DNA from: Atrichornis clamosus
Lineage: Eukaryota; Chordata; Aves; Passeriformes; Menuridae
NCBI GenBank assembly: GCA_013400975.1
Contig: WBMZ01015464.1
Span: 1 to 64,000 of the forward strand
Direction: 5' to 3'
Length of the DNA: 64,000 bases
Made by a program: the position numbers and the translations under genes. This document shows positions 1-11,645 of the stretch, piece by piece (the stretch's first letter is position 1; every line of letters starts with the position of its first letter). The notes beneath the pieces are model-generated. The model searched no databases and was not told the DNA's origin. It saw only the letters and a program-made list of their open reading frames with translations.

Positions 1-93
1 CCCGCCGCCCCGCCGCTCCTCCGCCGCCGGGCCCTCGGCGTGGCCGTTCCGGCCCCGGCCCGCCTTGCCCTCACCCGCCGCCGCCTCCTCCAT
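1..93 (-). CDS. N-terminal coding start of an unidentified minus-strand gene (partial)
   Basis: On the minus strand an ATG at 93-91 opens a frame that stays open for all 31 codons to the window edge. The predicted start is MEEAAAGEGKAGRGRN, followed by more Ala/Glu/Gly/Arg-rich low-complexity sequence, typical of the disordered N-terminus of a gene starting in a CpG island. The start was chosen because its context is strong (AGC before the ATG, G after it) and because an in-frame TGA lies 16 codons upstream (plus-strand 139-141), so the frame cannot begin much earlier. A donor-like GTGAGG word lies at 74-69 on the minus strand, so coding exon 1 could end after only about six codons. Nothing here identifies the protein family and I assign no function. 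That this is coding rests on start context and CpG island position, not on homology. Confidence 0.5.
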   Translation of the reverse strand, partial: MEEAAAGEGKAGRGRNGHAEGPAAEERRGGG

Positions 94-340
94 GCTGCGC
101 TGCCGCAGCTCCTCGTGTGCCGCTACCGCGCGGTGCTCTCAGGGACTGACTAAGCGGCGGCTCCGCCCCGCCCCGGCCCGGGAGCGGCGCCGGCCCCGCC
201 CGGGGGAGGGAGCGCGGTGCCCCCGGCCCGTCCCTCTCTCCCCGGCCGAGCCTGGGTCGGCTGCGCTGCCCGCGGGTCGAGCACGAGTCCCCACGCCCGG
301 CCCACGGCCATCGGCCCGCCTGCGGGTGGCCTGAGGCCCC
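94..340 (-). promoter_or_regulatory. CpG-island promoter and 5' leader of the minus-strand gene
   Basis: This is very GC- and CpG-rich DNA, dropping sharply to ordinary composition after about 340. It holds tandem GC boxes (CCGCCCCGCCCC at 163-174), the usual binding sites of Sp1/KLF factors, and an AP-1-like TGACTAA word at about 147-153. No TATA box is visible, which fits a CpG-island promoter with dispersed initiation. It sits immediately upstream of the minus-strand ATG at 93. The position of the transcription start cannot be fixed from sequence. Open frames running through this segment on both strands are expected from its low content of A and T and are not taken as genes. Confidence 0.6.
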
Positions 341-344
341 TCCG

Positions 345-925
345 TGTTCTCAAGGGTCCCCTCAGTGCTCCCGCGGTGTCCCAGAGCTCATGCGTGTGTC
401 CCCACGGTTTGCACACACCGCCATCAGTGTCACAGAGCTCACACGTGTCCTCTCAGTGTTACCACTCGGAGTCTCCATGGTTCATACACATCCCCGCAGT
501 GTCCCCAGAGTTCACACATGCCTCCTCAGTGTCCCTACAGCTCACCCGTCTCCCTCTGTGTCCCCGTGGTTCACTCACATCCCCTCAGTGTCCCTCTCGG
601 TGTCCCAGAGTTCACACGTGTCCCCTCAGTGTCTGCCTTCATGTCCCTGTGGCTCACACATGTTCCCCCAGTGTCCCCCTCAGTATCCCCATGGTTCATA
701 TACATCACCTCAGTGTCCCTGTGGTTCAATCATGTCCCCTCAGTGTCCCCACACCTCACATATCTTTTCAGTGTCCCCCTCCATGTCTTCACAGCTCACA
801 TATGTCCCTGTCAGCAGGGATCACATGTCGCCTTGGTGTCCCCCTCTTCAGGAGTCTCTCATGGAGGCAGGAGCCATCCTCTGCACCAGGATGTGTTGTG
901 TGTGTCCCCTGTCCCCACAGTTGAA
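345..925. repeat. Degenerate minisatellite, unit about 29-30 bp with longer variants
   Basis: About 13 imperfect tandem units are visible, each built from a CAGTGTCCC-type core followed by a TTCACACATGTCCCCT-type segment. Most units are near 29-30 bp and several are near 42 bp through an inserted 12-13 bp segment. Sequence identity between units is moderate, so the array is old or has mutated by slippage. The array abuts the CpG island of the minus-strand gene. Because the unit almost lacks TAA, TAG and TGA on the plus strand and its length is not a multiple of three, all three plus frames stay open for 200 or more codons. Those frames are not evidence of a gene. Confidence 0.85.
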
Positions 926-3900
926 GCCATTCAGAGGGTCCGTGGGCTCATCATGGGCAATGTGGCGGGGACACAAGGACTCTGAGCACACTTTTCTGAG
1001 GAAACTCATGTATGGCCACAAGAGCAGGTTGTCTGAGGAGCAGACGATATCTGTTACAATATGAGGGGCACTTGGGGCTTTCAAATCCACCAGATTCTTG
1101 GGTGTTAGGTCCTGTTTGCTCATGGGGACATGTCCAGGAGCTCCAGCCGGTGTTTGGACTCTAGCAGGGGCTCCATTTCAGTTCATTCCCTTGACATCAG
1201 CAAAGCACAGCCTAGCAGAAAACACGCTGTGAAAACAACCAGCCACACATCTGCTTTTCGAGTAGACTGCACTAATTAAAGAGACTGACAGGGTGTGATG
1301 GGACAATAATCCCGACTTAAGACTTTTCTGCTTTCCAATCTCATGGATAAATCTGAAAATCACTACACCATGGCTGGAGCTTCTGGGAATTGTCTGTATG
1401 TAAACAGATAACAACACCACTGACAAGAAGTTGTGTCCACCACCATCCCCTTCAGAGCTTGATGCAAAGTCTTGATTCACTCTTGCACTGAAATCTGACT
1501 CAAGATACCAGGCACATTCTTACTGATTTTATTTTTTTTTCCCCTGATAACTTTCCCTTTGAGTAACACTTGGTTTGTGGAAGTCTGGGAATGAATGTCC
1601 CATCAAATTAGGATAAAGAGAAATAGGAAAGGGAGACTAAACTTAACAGGAAAACAAGTGTCTGCAAACACCTTTAAAGACATTCAATTTCACAAACCTC
1701 CAAAGGACAAAAAAAGTTATGTGGATCTTTTAAAATTGGGGTTGAATTTTTTTCTGCAAAAATAGGTTTATGAATAATAAACAAGTTACTATCCAACATA
1801 GTTGTTTCTTTCCCCATCATTTTGAAAATGGATTTTTAATTAATATTTTGAGAGCATTCCTTGTGAAAATGTCATGCTTCATTTTTTTCCTTGCATTTTC
1901 CCCTGCCATTCTCTCCTGGCCTCACTCTTTTTTCTTGCCATTTACCTGTGAAAAGGGGAAGAGAAAAGGGGAAAAGAAATGACAACAGAAAATTATAAAA
2001 TAAATATAAAAATATGGAAATCAGTTGAGAAAAGATTCTAGAACCAAACAATGAACATAAATGCTGTTCCCTATGCAAACTGAAAGCAAGGGAAGAAATT
2101 CAAGGAAGTGTGAACAAGAAGAATGTGTTAAATCAGAAAACTCATTCACAGCAGCACATGTATGAGACCAGTACTAGAACTAACATAGAACCTTTTCCAC
2201 CATGTGACAGTAGACTTCTCCTCTCTTGGAGGTTCCCCCCATGCCCTGTGGGACTGACTTTGCTCAGAGCAGTGCCATGAGAACAGCCAGGTGACCTGCA
2301 GGAGCACGCACCTGCAAAATCCCAGTGAAAGTTCTTTAACCCATGCTGAGGCTGTTTGGTGACAGCCAACCTCTCGAAAAGAACACTTTGACATAGGGAT
2401 GCTGCTGTCAAGCTTCCTAGTCAGTGACACCACAAGAATTCAGATTTCCGATGTCCCCCTCCCTTTTTCTTCCCCCTTTTGATTTTCTGATTCAAACACT
2501 GATCCTAACAGTTATCCTTCTTTTCTTGACATATCTCCGGATGACAATGCTTTTGTCATCTGGAAGAAGGCAACAGAGCACATGAACCTCCCAGCACACA
2601 AATGGACATCGTCCCAAAGACATTCTAGGCAAAGCTAACTGTTTTTCCACACCCTATGAGAGTTCATGGATGGCTGCAGTGATTAACTCCGAAGCCTGCT
2701 GGCTTATTCAGTAGTAATCGTTGACTGATCCATTGTGTCATGTTTTCATTTCAGCGCTTGTAGATCTTGGGAGCTTTCCAGTGAGTGAGTCTGCATGTTT
2801 CCAATATCCACCCCGCTGGTGCTACTAAATTAGGGATGTTGACTTTCCCTATTGCTCCTTGAAGATTCTTTTTTTGACTGCAGTGACTTTCACCTGCACA
2901 GAGTTAGAGTGCTTCCTGCAGAAATCAGCAGAGGGATCATAAACAGGCAACAACAACAACACAAAAAAACCCAAAGCAGCTAGAAAAAAAAAATCAAATT
3001 CCTTTCAAATAAAATTTTTAAAAATCTTTTTGCTTTCAGTGAGGAAACAGCCAATATAGTTTTCACCACTGACCCAGGAAGGAAGATGTCATGCTGTTTT
3101 CCAGTCAAATTCAGCTTGATGCCAATTTTTGATGGTAGGTATTTGAAATTTCAGCCTCAGTGGAAGGAATGAAAAAATCTTAATGGCTGTAAGGGAACTA
3201 GGTCCATTCCCTCTATGTTTCAGCACCAAGCAAGCAGAGTACAGAACTCCTTTTGAGCCCTCTCCCTCACAAATGTTCCTGCTTTGTTAAGGGAAGTTGA
3301 CAGCGAGACCTCTCAGAGGAAAAGCTTACAATTCCTTTTTTCCTACTGCTCATCCACTCCCACTAATAAATATTAGCACAATGTTGCTGCACATCAGTGG
3401 GATGGACACCTATAATAGGATCAACGTAATCTATTTGTTGCCTCCTGGAAATGTAGCATCTAATTTTAATACCCCTAGGAAACAGAGGTGATGGTTTTAC
3501 ACACCTGCGGGAGTTCAACATAAAGTCTGGAAGAAATCAGATTTGAATTTCTTTGCTAGGGCAGGAGAGGGAGGCTTTGATAGAGCTGTTTGCAGCTCCT
3601 TGAGTCTCATACCTGACACATACAAATCTCACCACTTGGCACAGGTTAGAGTAGCCCTCGGGCCACATTTCCTACAAAACCAGGTAGCAGCAGGAGTGCA
3701 GGGAACACTCATTGTGCCACCTCCGCTTCCCTCTTGTCTTCCTGCTGCTTATTTCCCTCTTCTTAAGACTGGCAAGGTTGTCTACAGCTTTCAGGAGCTT
3801 CCTTGTGCCTGGCTGCTCTTTACCCTCTGTTCTTGGGAGACCTGACAGGCTTAGAGAGAAGTCATCAGTCAGCCATCTCCTACGACTGCTTTGATTGAAG

Positions 3901-6900
3901 CAGTTTGCAGATCGATGCCTCAAAGGCATGGTGGGGGAAGAGGGAACAAGATGAAAGGGAAGAGGACAGGAAGGGGTTGTATTTTATGTTAGTGTTTTTC
4001 AAGGGAAACTTGAATAAAGGTGCTCCCAAACATCCCAACTGGATGTTCTGGGCAGCCTGCAGTGTCCTAGGGGGCTGTGTTACAGTGTGGCCTTTTTCTG
4101 AGGGGAATTCATGAAGAGCACATGGGAGAGAGCTTGTTTTCTACTGAGCAAAATGAAGTCCTTAGAAGAGCCACAGCACACGAGCTGTGGGCAGGAAGGC
4201 CTAGAGCACTTCCTTGGTATGCAGACTTTAGCTTGGCAAGAAGACTTTGTTGGGCCTGGGATGCCAAACAATTTGGACAGACTCCAGCCCCATCGCAGAA
4301 ATGCTCTGCGCCTGCATCTAGGAGGAACATGAGATGAGTTCCTCGGCTCTTCCCGGTGCCCCTGACCTGCTCACCTCATTGCAAGCTGGATGCAGGACCA
4401 GCCACCCACACAGAGTTACCTGGACTTAACAGAATGAGTCAGGTTTCAAGACATCTCAAACCACAGAAAGGAGCCCCCTTTCCCCGAGTGATGACAGATC
4501 CAAGGAATATTGCTCAGGACCTGCTTCATTTAGGTTGCTAACTAGTAACTGAAATAACACAGTCCAAAACACAGTCCTACCACAGTCTCACACATTGTTT
4601 CAGCATCTCTGCAGGCTAGGTAAGGTCTCACACCTGATCAAAAATATTCTGAGTAGGGAAAAAAAGGCCTTTGTAAATGCATTTTCTAATAGCAGAGGCA
4701 GGCGAGGAATTTTGCAAATACCACTTGCTTGCCCAAACTCCAACAAAATATAAACTCTGCAGACAGGGATGGTTGACCTAGGGTAAATATTTAACTTTAT
4801 TCTCCAAAGGCACATGCAGTTTTACCAGAAGGAAGATGAAAAATATAGAATAATACACACACAGACTCACACTCACCTTGTTTACTCTAAGGATCCTTTG
4901 ATGACTCTGGAAACAAAGTCATATTGAGACAGAAGTAAATTTGTTGTCTGTATGTGTTGTTCCCTTTTTCAAAACCATCATAGTAGACAAACATGAAGAA
5001 AAAGAAATCAGTTTGTCCTGGAAAGAAGGACCCAAATCATCTCCCAGGAATAGTGGAATTTTCTCCTGCATAAGTTCTCCCTGAGATTTTTCTTTGAGGA
5101 TAAAGTAGGGAAAAGCAGGGAAGAGCAGGAAAAAAGGGCAAGAACAAGCACAAACATTCAAGATCTTGGATATGTGACAAACTGTCCTAGCAGGGGACAT
5201 TGCCTCTAGCTGATGGGGGAAATTCAGGGTCAGGCTTTTCAAAACAAGCTGGGCTGATCTGAAAACAAGCTGTGTGATCTCTCCTCGCAGTGAAGCTTTG
5301 CTACTGAAGAAGCAAGGGAAGTGATCGGAGCGTCTCAGCCATGGGAAACATGCTTGAATGAAGAGCTTGAGAGTGCTCCAAGTGCCTGCTGATTTCTCCC
5401 ATGGCAGTGGGCTGATGAAGTGCCTTGTCACTGGCAGGAGGTGGGTAAGTCAGACATCTGAGGATTTTCCTGGCATTCAAGGATTCATACACAAGCAGAG
5501 CATGCCTTGATTTACATCGGCTGTATAGAATATGCTATAAAAAGCTACATTAGCAGGAAAAAAAATTAGGTGTGAGCAATTTCTGAACGTTGATTGTGAT
5601 TCAGTGGCTAGAAGCAACAAGGGGAATCTCTATCCTTACATATTTTATCCCTGATTACAGTATGACAATGAACACTGTATCCCTTATTATGGGTGACAGT
5701 AAACTGGGATGACAGCGAACAGGAATGGCGAGGCTCCTGCCAAGGAACATAGGGGACCATGCAGCTGCCCTTTGCCCACTGGCCTGTAAGGATATCTTCC
5801 CATGCCCCCAGCTTGCTGCAGGGGTGTGACAGTGGCCACACCAAGGGTCTGTGGGAGCCAATGTGTGGACCAAACACACCTCTGAGAAGTAACTGCACCT
5901 TTAGAGAGCCTCATGGCTATGCAAAAAGAGCAGGAAAGTATTGTAAGAACAGTCATACTGGAAAAGAAGCACATAAGGGTAAGCAAAGCAAGAACATGAT
6001 ATTTTCTGAGAATACTTTCCATGTATCCAACAATCTGCAACTCAGGTATTTCCAGGTGGTCCTTTGGATTTAAAAGCCTTCCATTCATTTTACACCTGGA
6101 AATTTGCTGTATTTTTTAACCCCATCATCTCTTTTCCAGAGATGTGGTTAGTCCTGTACAGAGTTCATTGCATGCTTTTGTCACCCTCTGCACCTCTCCT
6201 GGTGCAGACACCTACCAGGGCTGCATCCACTAAAAATCTCCATGGTTGCTATAATCTGTGAAATACAGATTTAAGAAGGTGTTGCAGCTTTTTGCCTCTG
6301 TCCTCCAAGGCTGCTGTTCGGCCACTGAGTGCAATTCCCTCCTTCACAAGGAAGGGAATTTAGCATTCAGGCTCAAATATTATTAGGTTCACGAGTCTAA
6401 TAAGGCTCTAGGTCTGTGAGGCTGTGAGTCCTTGAGTTTCTGCTCAGAGGTAACCTCAGGCAGCTCCTCAGCAGAGGTTTCTCTTCAGCCAACCTGCCTA
6501 TTTTTGTGAAATTCACAGAAATGCACTTCCTGTGAGATTTACACCCTTCAGCAACATTTTCAGTGAAATTGCATGTTGGAATCAAGAGCTGTTAATGAGG
6601 GAAGGGTGGATAGAGTCAAGTAGAGACACATCTCCCAGTGCGTGTGCCAAAGTACCAAGCTGAAACTTACCTTGTGTTTACTGTTGTCCCAACTCTCTGT
6701 GTGAATCACAAAGTAGTTCTAATATGGGAGAAAGGACTGATGCATATTTTCTCCTTAATCCTGAAAAGAGCCATAAAAATATGTGGACAGGGCAGTCACA
6801 TACATCTAAAGAAATGGTAAATACACATTCACAGTTAAAAGAAAGGAGAAACACAGAAACTTGTGTAATGAGACTGCAGGTTAATGTGAAAATAACCTCA

Positions 6901-9900
6901 AATTCTTTGAAGTCACAGCAGGGTGTTGCATTGCTACTCTCTCCCTTTCCTCCCAACATGTTTGCATCATGGAAAATGAGCTTTTTGCTGCTAAAGTCCA
7001 CAGTTTCAGACAGATTTCTTAGCCAGACTTAGAAACATACGTACGTACCTGATGTTTTTCTGGGGTTTGTAGTTCTCATTGATCTGAAAGCCTTTGAGAA
7101 TCTGAGCTTACTTTATCTATTGCACAATTTCCAAAGCTGTCTAGACTACTGTAGGTATGTGAGATTACTGCTGGGAGCTCCAAAGGCCCTTTTTTAGCCT
7201 GAACTGAAGCAATTTTAGCTCCTTAATGAAGTAGCATCATTATCAAAACCAGGCGAAACAAAACAAACAACAACATACCTGTGCAGAGCAGATTACACAC
7301 TACTGTGGCTGTGCAACAGTCCTGTTACTGCAGGTTTTGAAGTAACAGCCCAGCTGGGAATTAGAATGAGAGAAACAAGGCAGGAGGAGCGTGAACTTTC
7401 CACCTGCCTGAGATCAGAGCCAAGACCTCCTGCACCGGGGAGTGCGATTCACCTCTGGCAGGGTGCAGGGTGTCAGCCCCAGGGTGAAGCCCCCTGGTCC
7501 TGCACTGGAGCTGCTGGTCTGTGGGACACACGTGCTTTTTGCAGGAGGTTAAGAGGTCCTAACTCAGCCTTATTACCGCCGGCTTGCAAAGGAGCTTTAA
7601 GAGAAATGGAGAGAGGCAAAGCCACCCTCCACCCCTTGCTCACATGCCACCTTTTTTCAGAGGTGAAAGAGTGCTCTATTGGCAGCAGAGGATATGCTGA
7701 GCAGAACCACCACATCTTTCTAGTGGATAAGGAGAGGCAGCAGAGGCGGCAGCTGGAGCAGACTGAAAGTTTTTTCTGAGTGCCACAGGAAAAGAAACCA
7801 TTATGAGAGTGTGCTAAAAGCCTATTCATTGCTAAGGAAAGGGCTACTGAAGAATGTGGGATGCATGCCGAAAGCTGGCAGCCAGAGCTGAAAGCCCTTT
7901 GCAAAGACCCCCGTCTCCTTCCTTTGGCAGTGACAGTTCTGGACATGGAGTCACTTTGGACCTACCCATTGAAATCCTGTAAATAGCTGTCTGCATGGAG
8001 GGAGAAGCTGGGTTACAGCTGGGGAGTTTCTTCGTGTGGGAACTGTAGGTAGCAAATATGTGTTTTCAGCTGTGCTCCTCAGTGGGGAGCAATGCTGACC
8101 CTCTCCAGGCTGGCCGCTTGTGCAGGGGCTGTGCACACAGGATGCTGAGGGTAGGGAAGCCTTTTGGTCTTCCAGTGGGAACATCTTTCCCTGAGTCAGC
8201 AACTACCTGTTCTGGCATACATGAGAGCTGGCTCCTGCTTTCTCTCTCCCAGTTTCTGTCTTCCTTTCCCGCCTGGTCTTATTTTTCTTTCTTTTTCCCC
8301 ACTTTAGCTTTTTTTTTTTTTTAGCTTTTCTCCTCCTTGCTGTTTGGGATGAGTGCCTGTGAGACAAACCCTAGCCAAGGGGAACACATCCAAGGAACAA
8401 AGCCCCTGAGCAATTACTCCTACGGGATAGGCTGTCCCCTTTGCTCTCTATGGTGAAGCTGATCCTGTGAGATTGCTGTGCCCGTAACGATCACGTTTGA
8501 GGACAGGATGCCCTCCCTCCCTGCACGCTCGACCTGGTGGGAACCCTGGAGTAGTAGGTGCTGTACAGACACATCAGGGAAAAACCCACCCCATGCAGGG
8601 GGTGAGTAGAGAAGCAGAAGCACGGGGAGCACAAGATTACCCAGTACACCCGGCTCTTTGATCTGCTTTGTCCCATGCTGTCCCCTCCTGGGGGACATAC
8701 TCGGACACAACAGCACAGCTCCAGGCTGGGAGCTTTCCAGCCTCTAGGAATGGCATGGCAGGGAACCAGCAGGAAGCGGGAGGTGAGGCTGTACCCTCCG
8801 GGGGTTGAGATGGTGTATTGACTGCTCCTGGCTGCAAGGAGAGTCCAACATGACTGCTTCCATACCCAAGGGCTTAAAAGTCATGAGTCAGGTCCCTCCA
8901 AAATCATGAGACTTTATGGCTTAAAAAACATGAGGTTTAAAAGAAAAATGATTGCGTGCTCTTCATTTGCCTTTGGTACTGGAGCCCTTGGGTCATATTT
9001 TTGAGTTTTTAGCCCAAAATCCAGTGTTTATTCTGCCCTTTGGTTAGGGAACACAGAGCACTTTCCTTGTCTGCTCCCTCACACATATTCTTGGAGCCCT
9101 CTGACCGTCTGTCCACCTTCATTACATTTGGTTAATGGGTTCAAGTTGTGAGGGAATCAACAGCTATGCCCACACATAGCATCCTTAAATAAAGCTTGTG
9201 TGCTTAGAAAACAGGCCAGAAGTGGAGATGTCAAAGGTTACTGCTACTTTTTTTTGAGGATACAACTAAATCTCCTTGGAGTGTAGGAGAGGAAAGACAT
9301 GGAAACACTTCATGTGTAGGAAGAGCATCTCAGAGGACCAGGAGTTTCTCTGGAAAGAAGAAAGCACATTCAATAACCAAACTCAGCTGAAGCAAAACCA
9401 TAGAAAACAAACTGCCTGCACCAGGAATTTGGGGAAAGGGCCAATGCTGGAAAAGGGAGAGAAAAGAGCACAGAATATTATTTAGTTCAAGTAAAAACAG
9501 AGCAGCACATCTGAAGAACATAACAGGGAGGTGCATGTTACAACTGGCCAGGATGAAAAGAACCAGAAAAGAAAGAAGGAGAGGCAAAGACAGCTTTAGG
9601 TGTAATGACAGGGAGATCAGATTTTCAGGCAGAGCTCAGACATGTCAGCTAAGTGGAGCCTTGTGAGCACTGCATGATGCTTAATCTGAAAGGCATCCCA
9701 AATTCCAGTAACAATATCCACTTCAAACCAGCAGATGCACTGCTTCACCTACACCCTTGGGGCTCAGAAAAGTACTGGTGTTTGGAGGTTTGCCCTTCCC
9801 TCCATCCATCCTGAATCCTGACTTACCTTTGCAGCAGCCACAGCTCCTAACAAGGCAGGAAGAGAGGTGTTCAGCTGGACTCAGCTAGCAAAGGGTCAGA

Positions 9901-10669
9901 GGTCTGCCAGCAAAAACCTCACAACATTTTTACCCCAGTGCAACCTGGAGATGAATGGCTGAGATGGGATTACAGGTCACTTAGATCTCCCTGGCTTACC
10001 TCCCCAAAATTAAATGATGGTGTTCTTATCATTTCTTCTCCAGGGGACCACGTGCACTGCCAGGAAGAGCTCAGATACCCCCAGTACTGCAAATAGTGGC
10101 TGGGTGGTTCTTGGTTCCTGAATGATCTGGTGCTGAGCAGAAAGACAGGGGAGCAGCCAGGGGTCTCCAGGACATGCACAAGGATTATTTATCACCTTGA
10201 GTCCCATGACTGGAGACTGGACACACCTTGCTCCCAGCTGGAAACAGATAGATGAAGTGTTCAGGGAAAATGTTGAGATCCAGCCTGAGCTGAAAAGGGG
10301 AAGCTGATGGGAACAGGAGGTCAGTATGGTGAGTCTTGCAAGGTAGGAAATGCCTCCATGGTAAAAACACCACTTCCTCCTACTTCTGCTCAATCCACAG
10401 TGCAGCGTGAGTGGCCAGGCACAGCTATGTCCCACCCTTGGCAGCACAGTGGCCTGTCTTGTTGATTCAGTTCATTCCCAGTGGGACAGGATGGGGCAGG
10501 ATTTGGCCCTTTGTCTCTAGATGTCGATGTTTGTCCAATTTGTGGGCTTGCAAGCAGTGAACCGTAAAAAACAAAGAGTTGACAATTAAATGCTCAAAAT
10601 CTGCTAGGACTTTGTCCAGAGTGGGCTAAGCAAACAAGTACAGATGGAGCAACCTATGATCTGCAGTTA
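926..10669. other. Gene-free stretch, no recognisable element
   Basis: I see no coding exon, RNA gene or transposon that I can support in this stretch of nearly 10 kb. It contains simple A- or T-rich tracts (for example a T run at about 8309-8322), AAC-type repeats near 2945-2957 and 7258-7276, and a TACGTACGTA palindrome at 7038-7047. The longest open frame is a 170-codon minus-strand frame at 4919-5431. It has no domain I recognise and no splice context, so I treat it as chance. The stretch probably lies upstream of the minus-strand gene at the left edge. Confidence 0.6.
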
Positions 10670-10860
10670 CATGATCTGCACAGTTAAGGGTGTACTCTAC
10701 ACTGCTTAATTTGCTTTAATCACACTAATTTATGACCCAGGTTTCTTGTTTAATTAGTGAAATGAAGAAAGAGAAGTGAATGCATAGAAGTAAGTCTCGA
10801 CTTGTTTAGCTGGCTTATAAGCTCCATTACTGAGCTGGGAGAGCTGTGCTCATCTGGTGT
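10670..10860. promoter_or_regulatory. Candidate conserved non-coding block with homeodomain words
   Basis: The block is rich in TAAT-type words: GCTTAATTTGC, TTTAATCACACTAATT and an exact palindromic-type TTAATTAG at 10750-10757. A TCGAC CpG word and TTATAAGCTC follow. Clustering of such words is typical of developmental enhancers in vertebrate gene deserts. This is a by-eye inference from motif density only; AT-rich DNA produces TAAT words by chance. Confidence 0.2.
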
Positions 10861-11483
10861 CTGGATGTTTAATGTGGTTGTTCATGTGGTGCAGAAAATG
10901 GGGAGGAATCAGCAAAGGAAGGGACTGAGCTGATCAATAGCCCTCAACCTCAGGGCCTCCCAGTGAAGACTGAGTCACTCACCATACAATGTCCTTGGAA
11001 GGGCCATTTAGGGTGAAGGAGGATCCAAACCTTTGAGATGCTGCTGTGCATGACACAGCATTTGCCTGCACATATGGAGCAAAGATCCCACTTAATCCCC
11101 CAAAAGATTCCCCCAGGAATGCAGGGATATCACTAGGAGTCAGTGTCTTTCACAGCAGAGCATCACCAGCCAGCTCCAGCAGGTTCTGGATGCATTTTTC
11201 TTCACGGGACATTGACCACTGTTGATCTCGCTCATGTGGAACAAGGCAACACCGTCTCTCGTGCCTCCAGGGGACTAAAGAGGACCTCAGGGAAAATGGC
11301 ACAAAATCTTCCCTGCATTAGCATTTTCAGACAGAAAACTGTTTTCAAAGAATGAATTCTAGTGATAAGCAGGGTTGGTTTTTTTCCACTTCGAAACTAA
11401 TCTTTTTCTAGCTGCAGAGGGTTGTTCCGTCCATACTGCCAAATAGGAAAAGTAATTAAAAAAATCTGATGCAAATGCCTCTA

Positions 11484-11522
11484 TTTTCTTTTCTTTTCTT
11501 TTCCTCCCTTCTTTTCTCTTTC
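11484..11522. repeat. CTTTT pentamer pyrimidine tract
   Basis: Four consecutive TTTTC units at 11484-11503 continue into an impure pyrimidine tract up to about 11522. It is a short simple repeat with no sign of function. Confidence 0.8.
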
Positions 11523-11554
11523 TACTGCTTTTAATTTTTGGACTTATTCTGTTA

Positions 11555-11640
11555 TTGGATAATTGCATTAGCTAATTGCATTTAAAAAATTTTAGCAAGA
11601 TTGAGTAATTACATTCAGAGCAATTGGGCTGAAAACGCAC
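11555..11640. promoter_or_regulatory. Candidate homeodomain/POU cluster with duplicated TAATTGCATT
   Basis: The ten-base word TAATTGCATT occurs exactly at 11560-11569 and again at 11573-11582, 13 bp apart start to start, followed by AGTAATTACA near 11606-11615 and CAATTG words. The repeated word combines a TAATTG homeodomain core with an ATTGCAT octamer-like half. Spacing near one helical turn would allow paired binding. That the words are present is direct observation; that they form an enhancer is inference. Confidence 0.25.
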
Positions 11641-11645
11641 AGAAT

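Noticed and set aside
217..1064. Three overlapping plus frames of 213-235 codons
   Set aside because: They exist because the minisatellite unit lacks stops and its length is not a multiple of three; the translations are Cys/Pro/Ser/Val/His repeats in every frame.
4919..5431. 170-codon minus frame
   Set aside because: No recognisable domain, no splice or promoter context, and this length is expected by chance somewhere in 64 kb.
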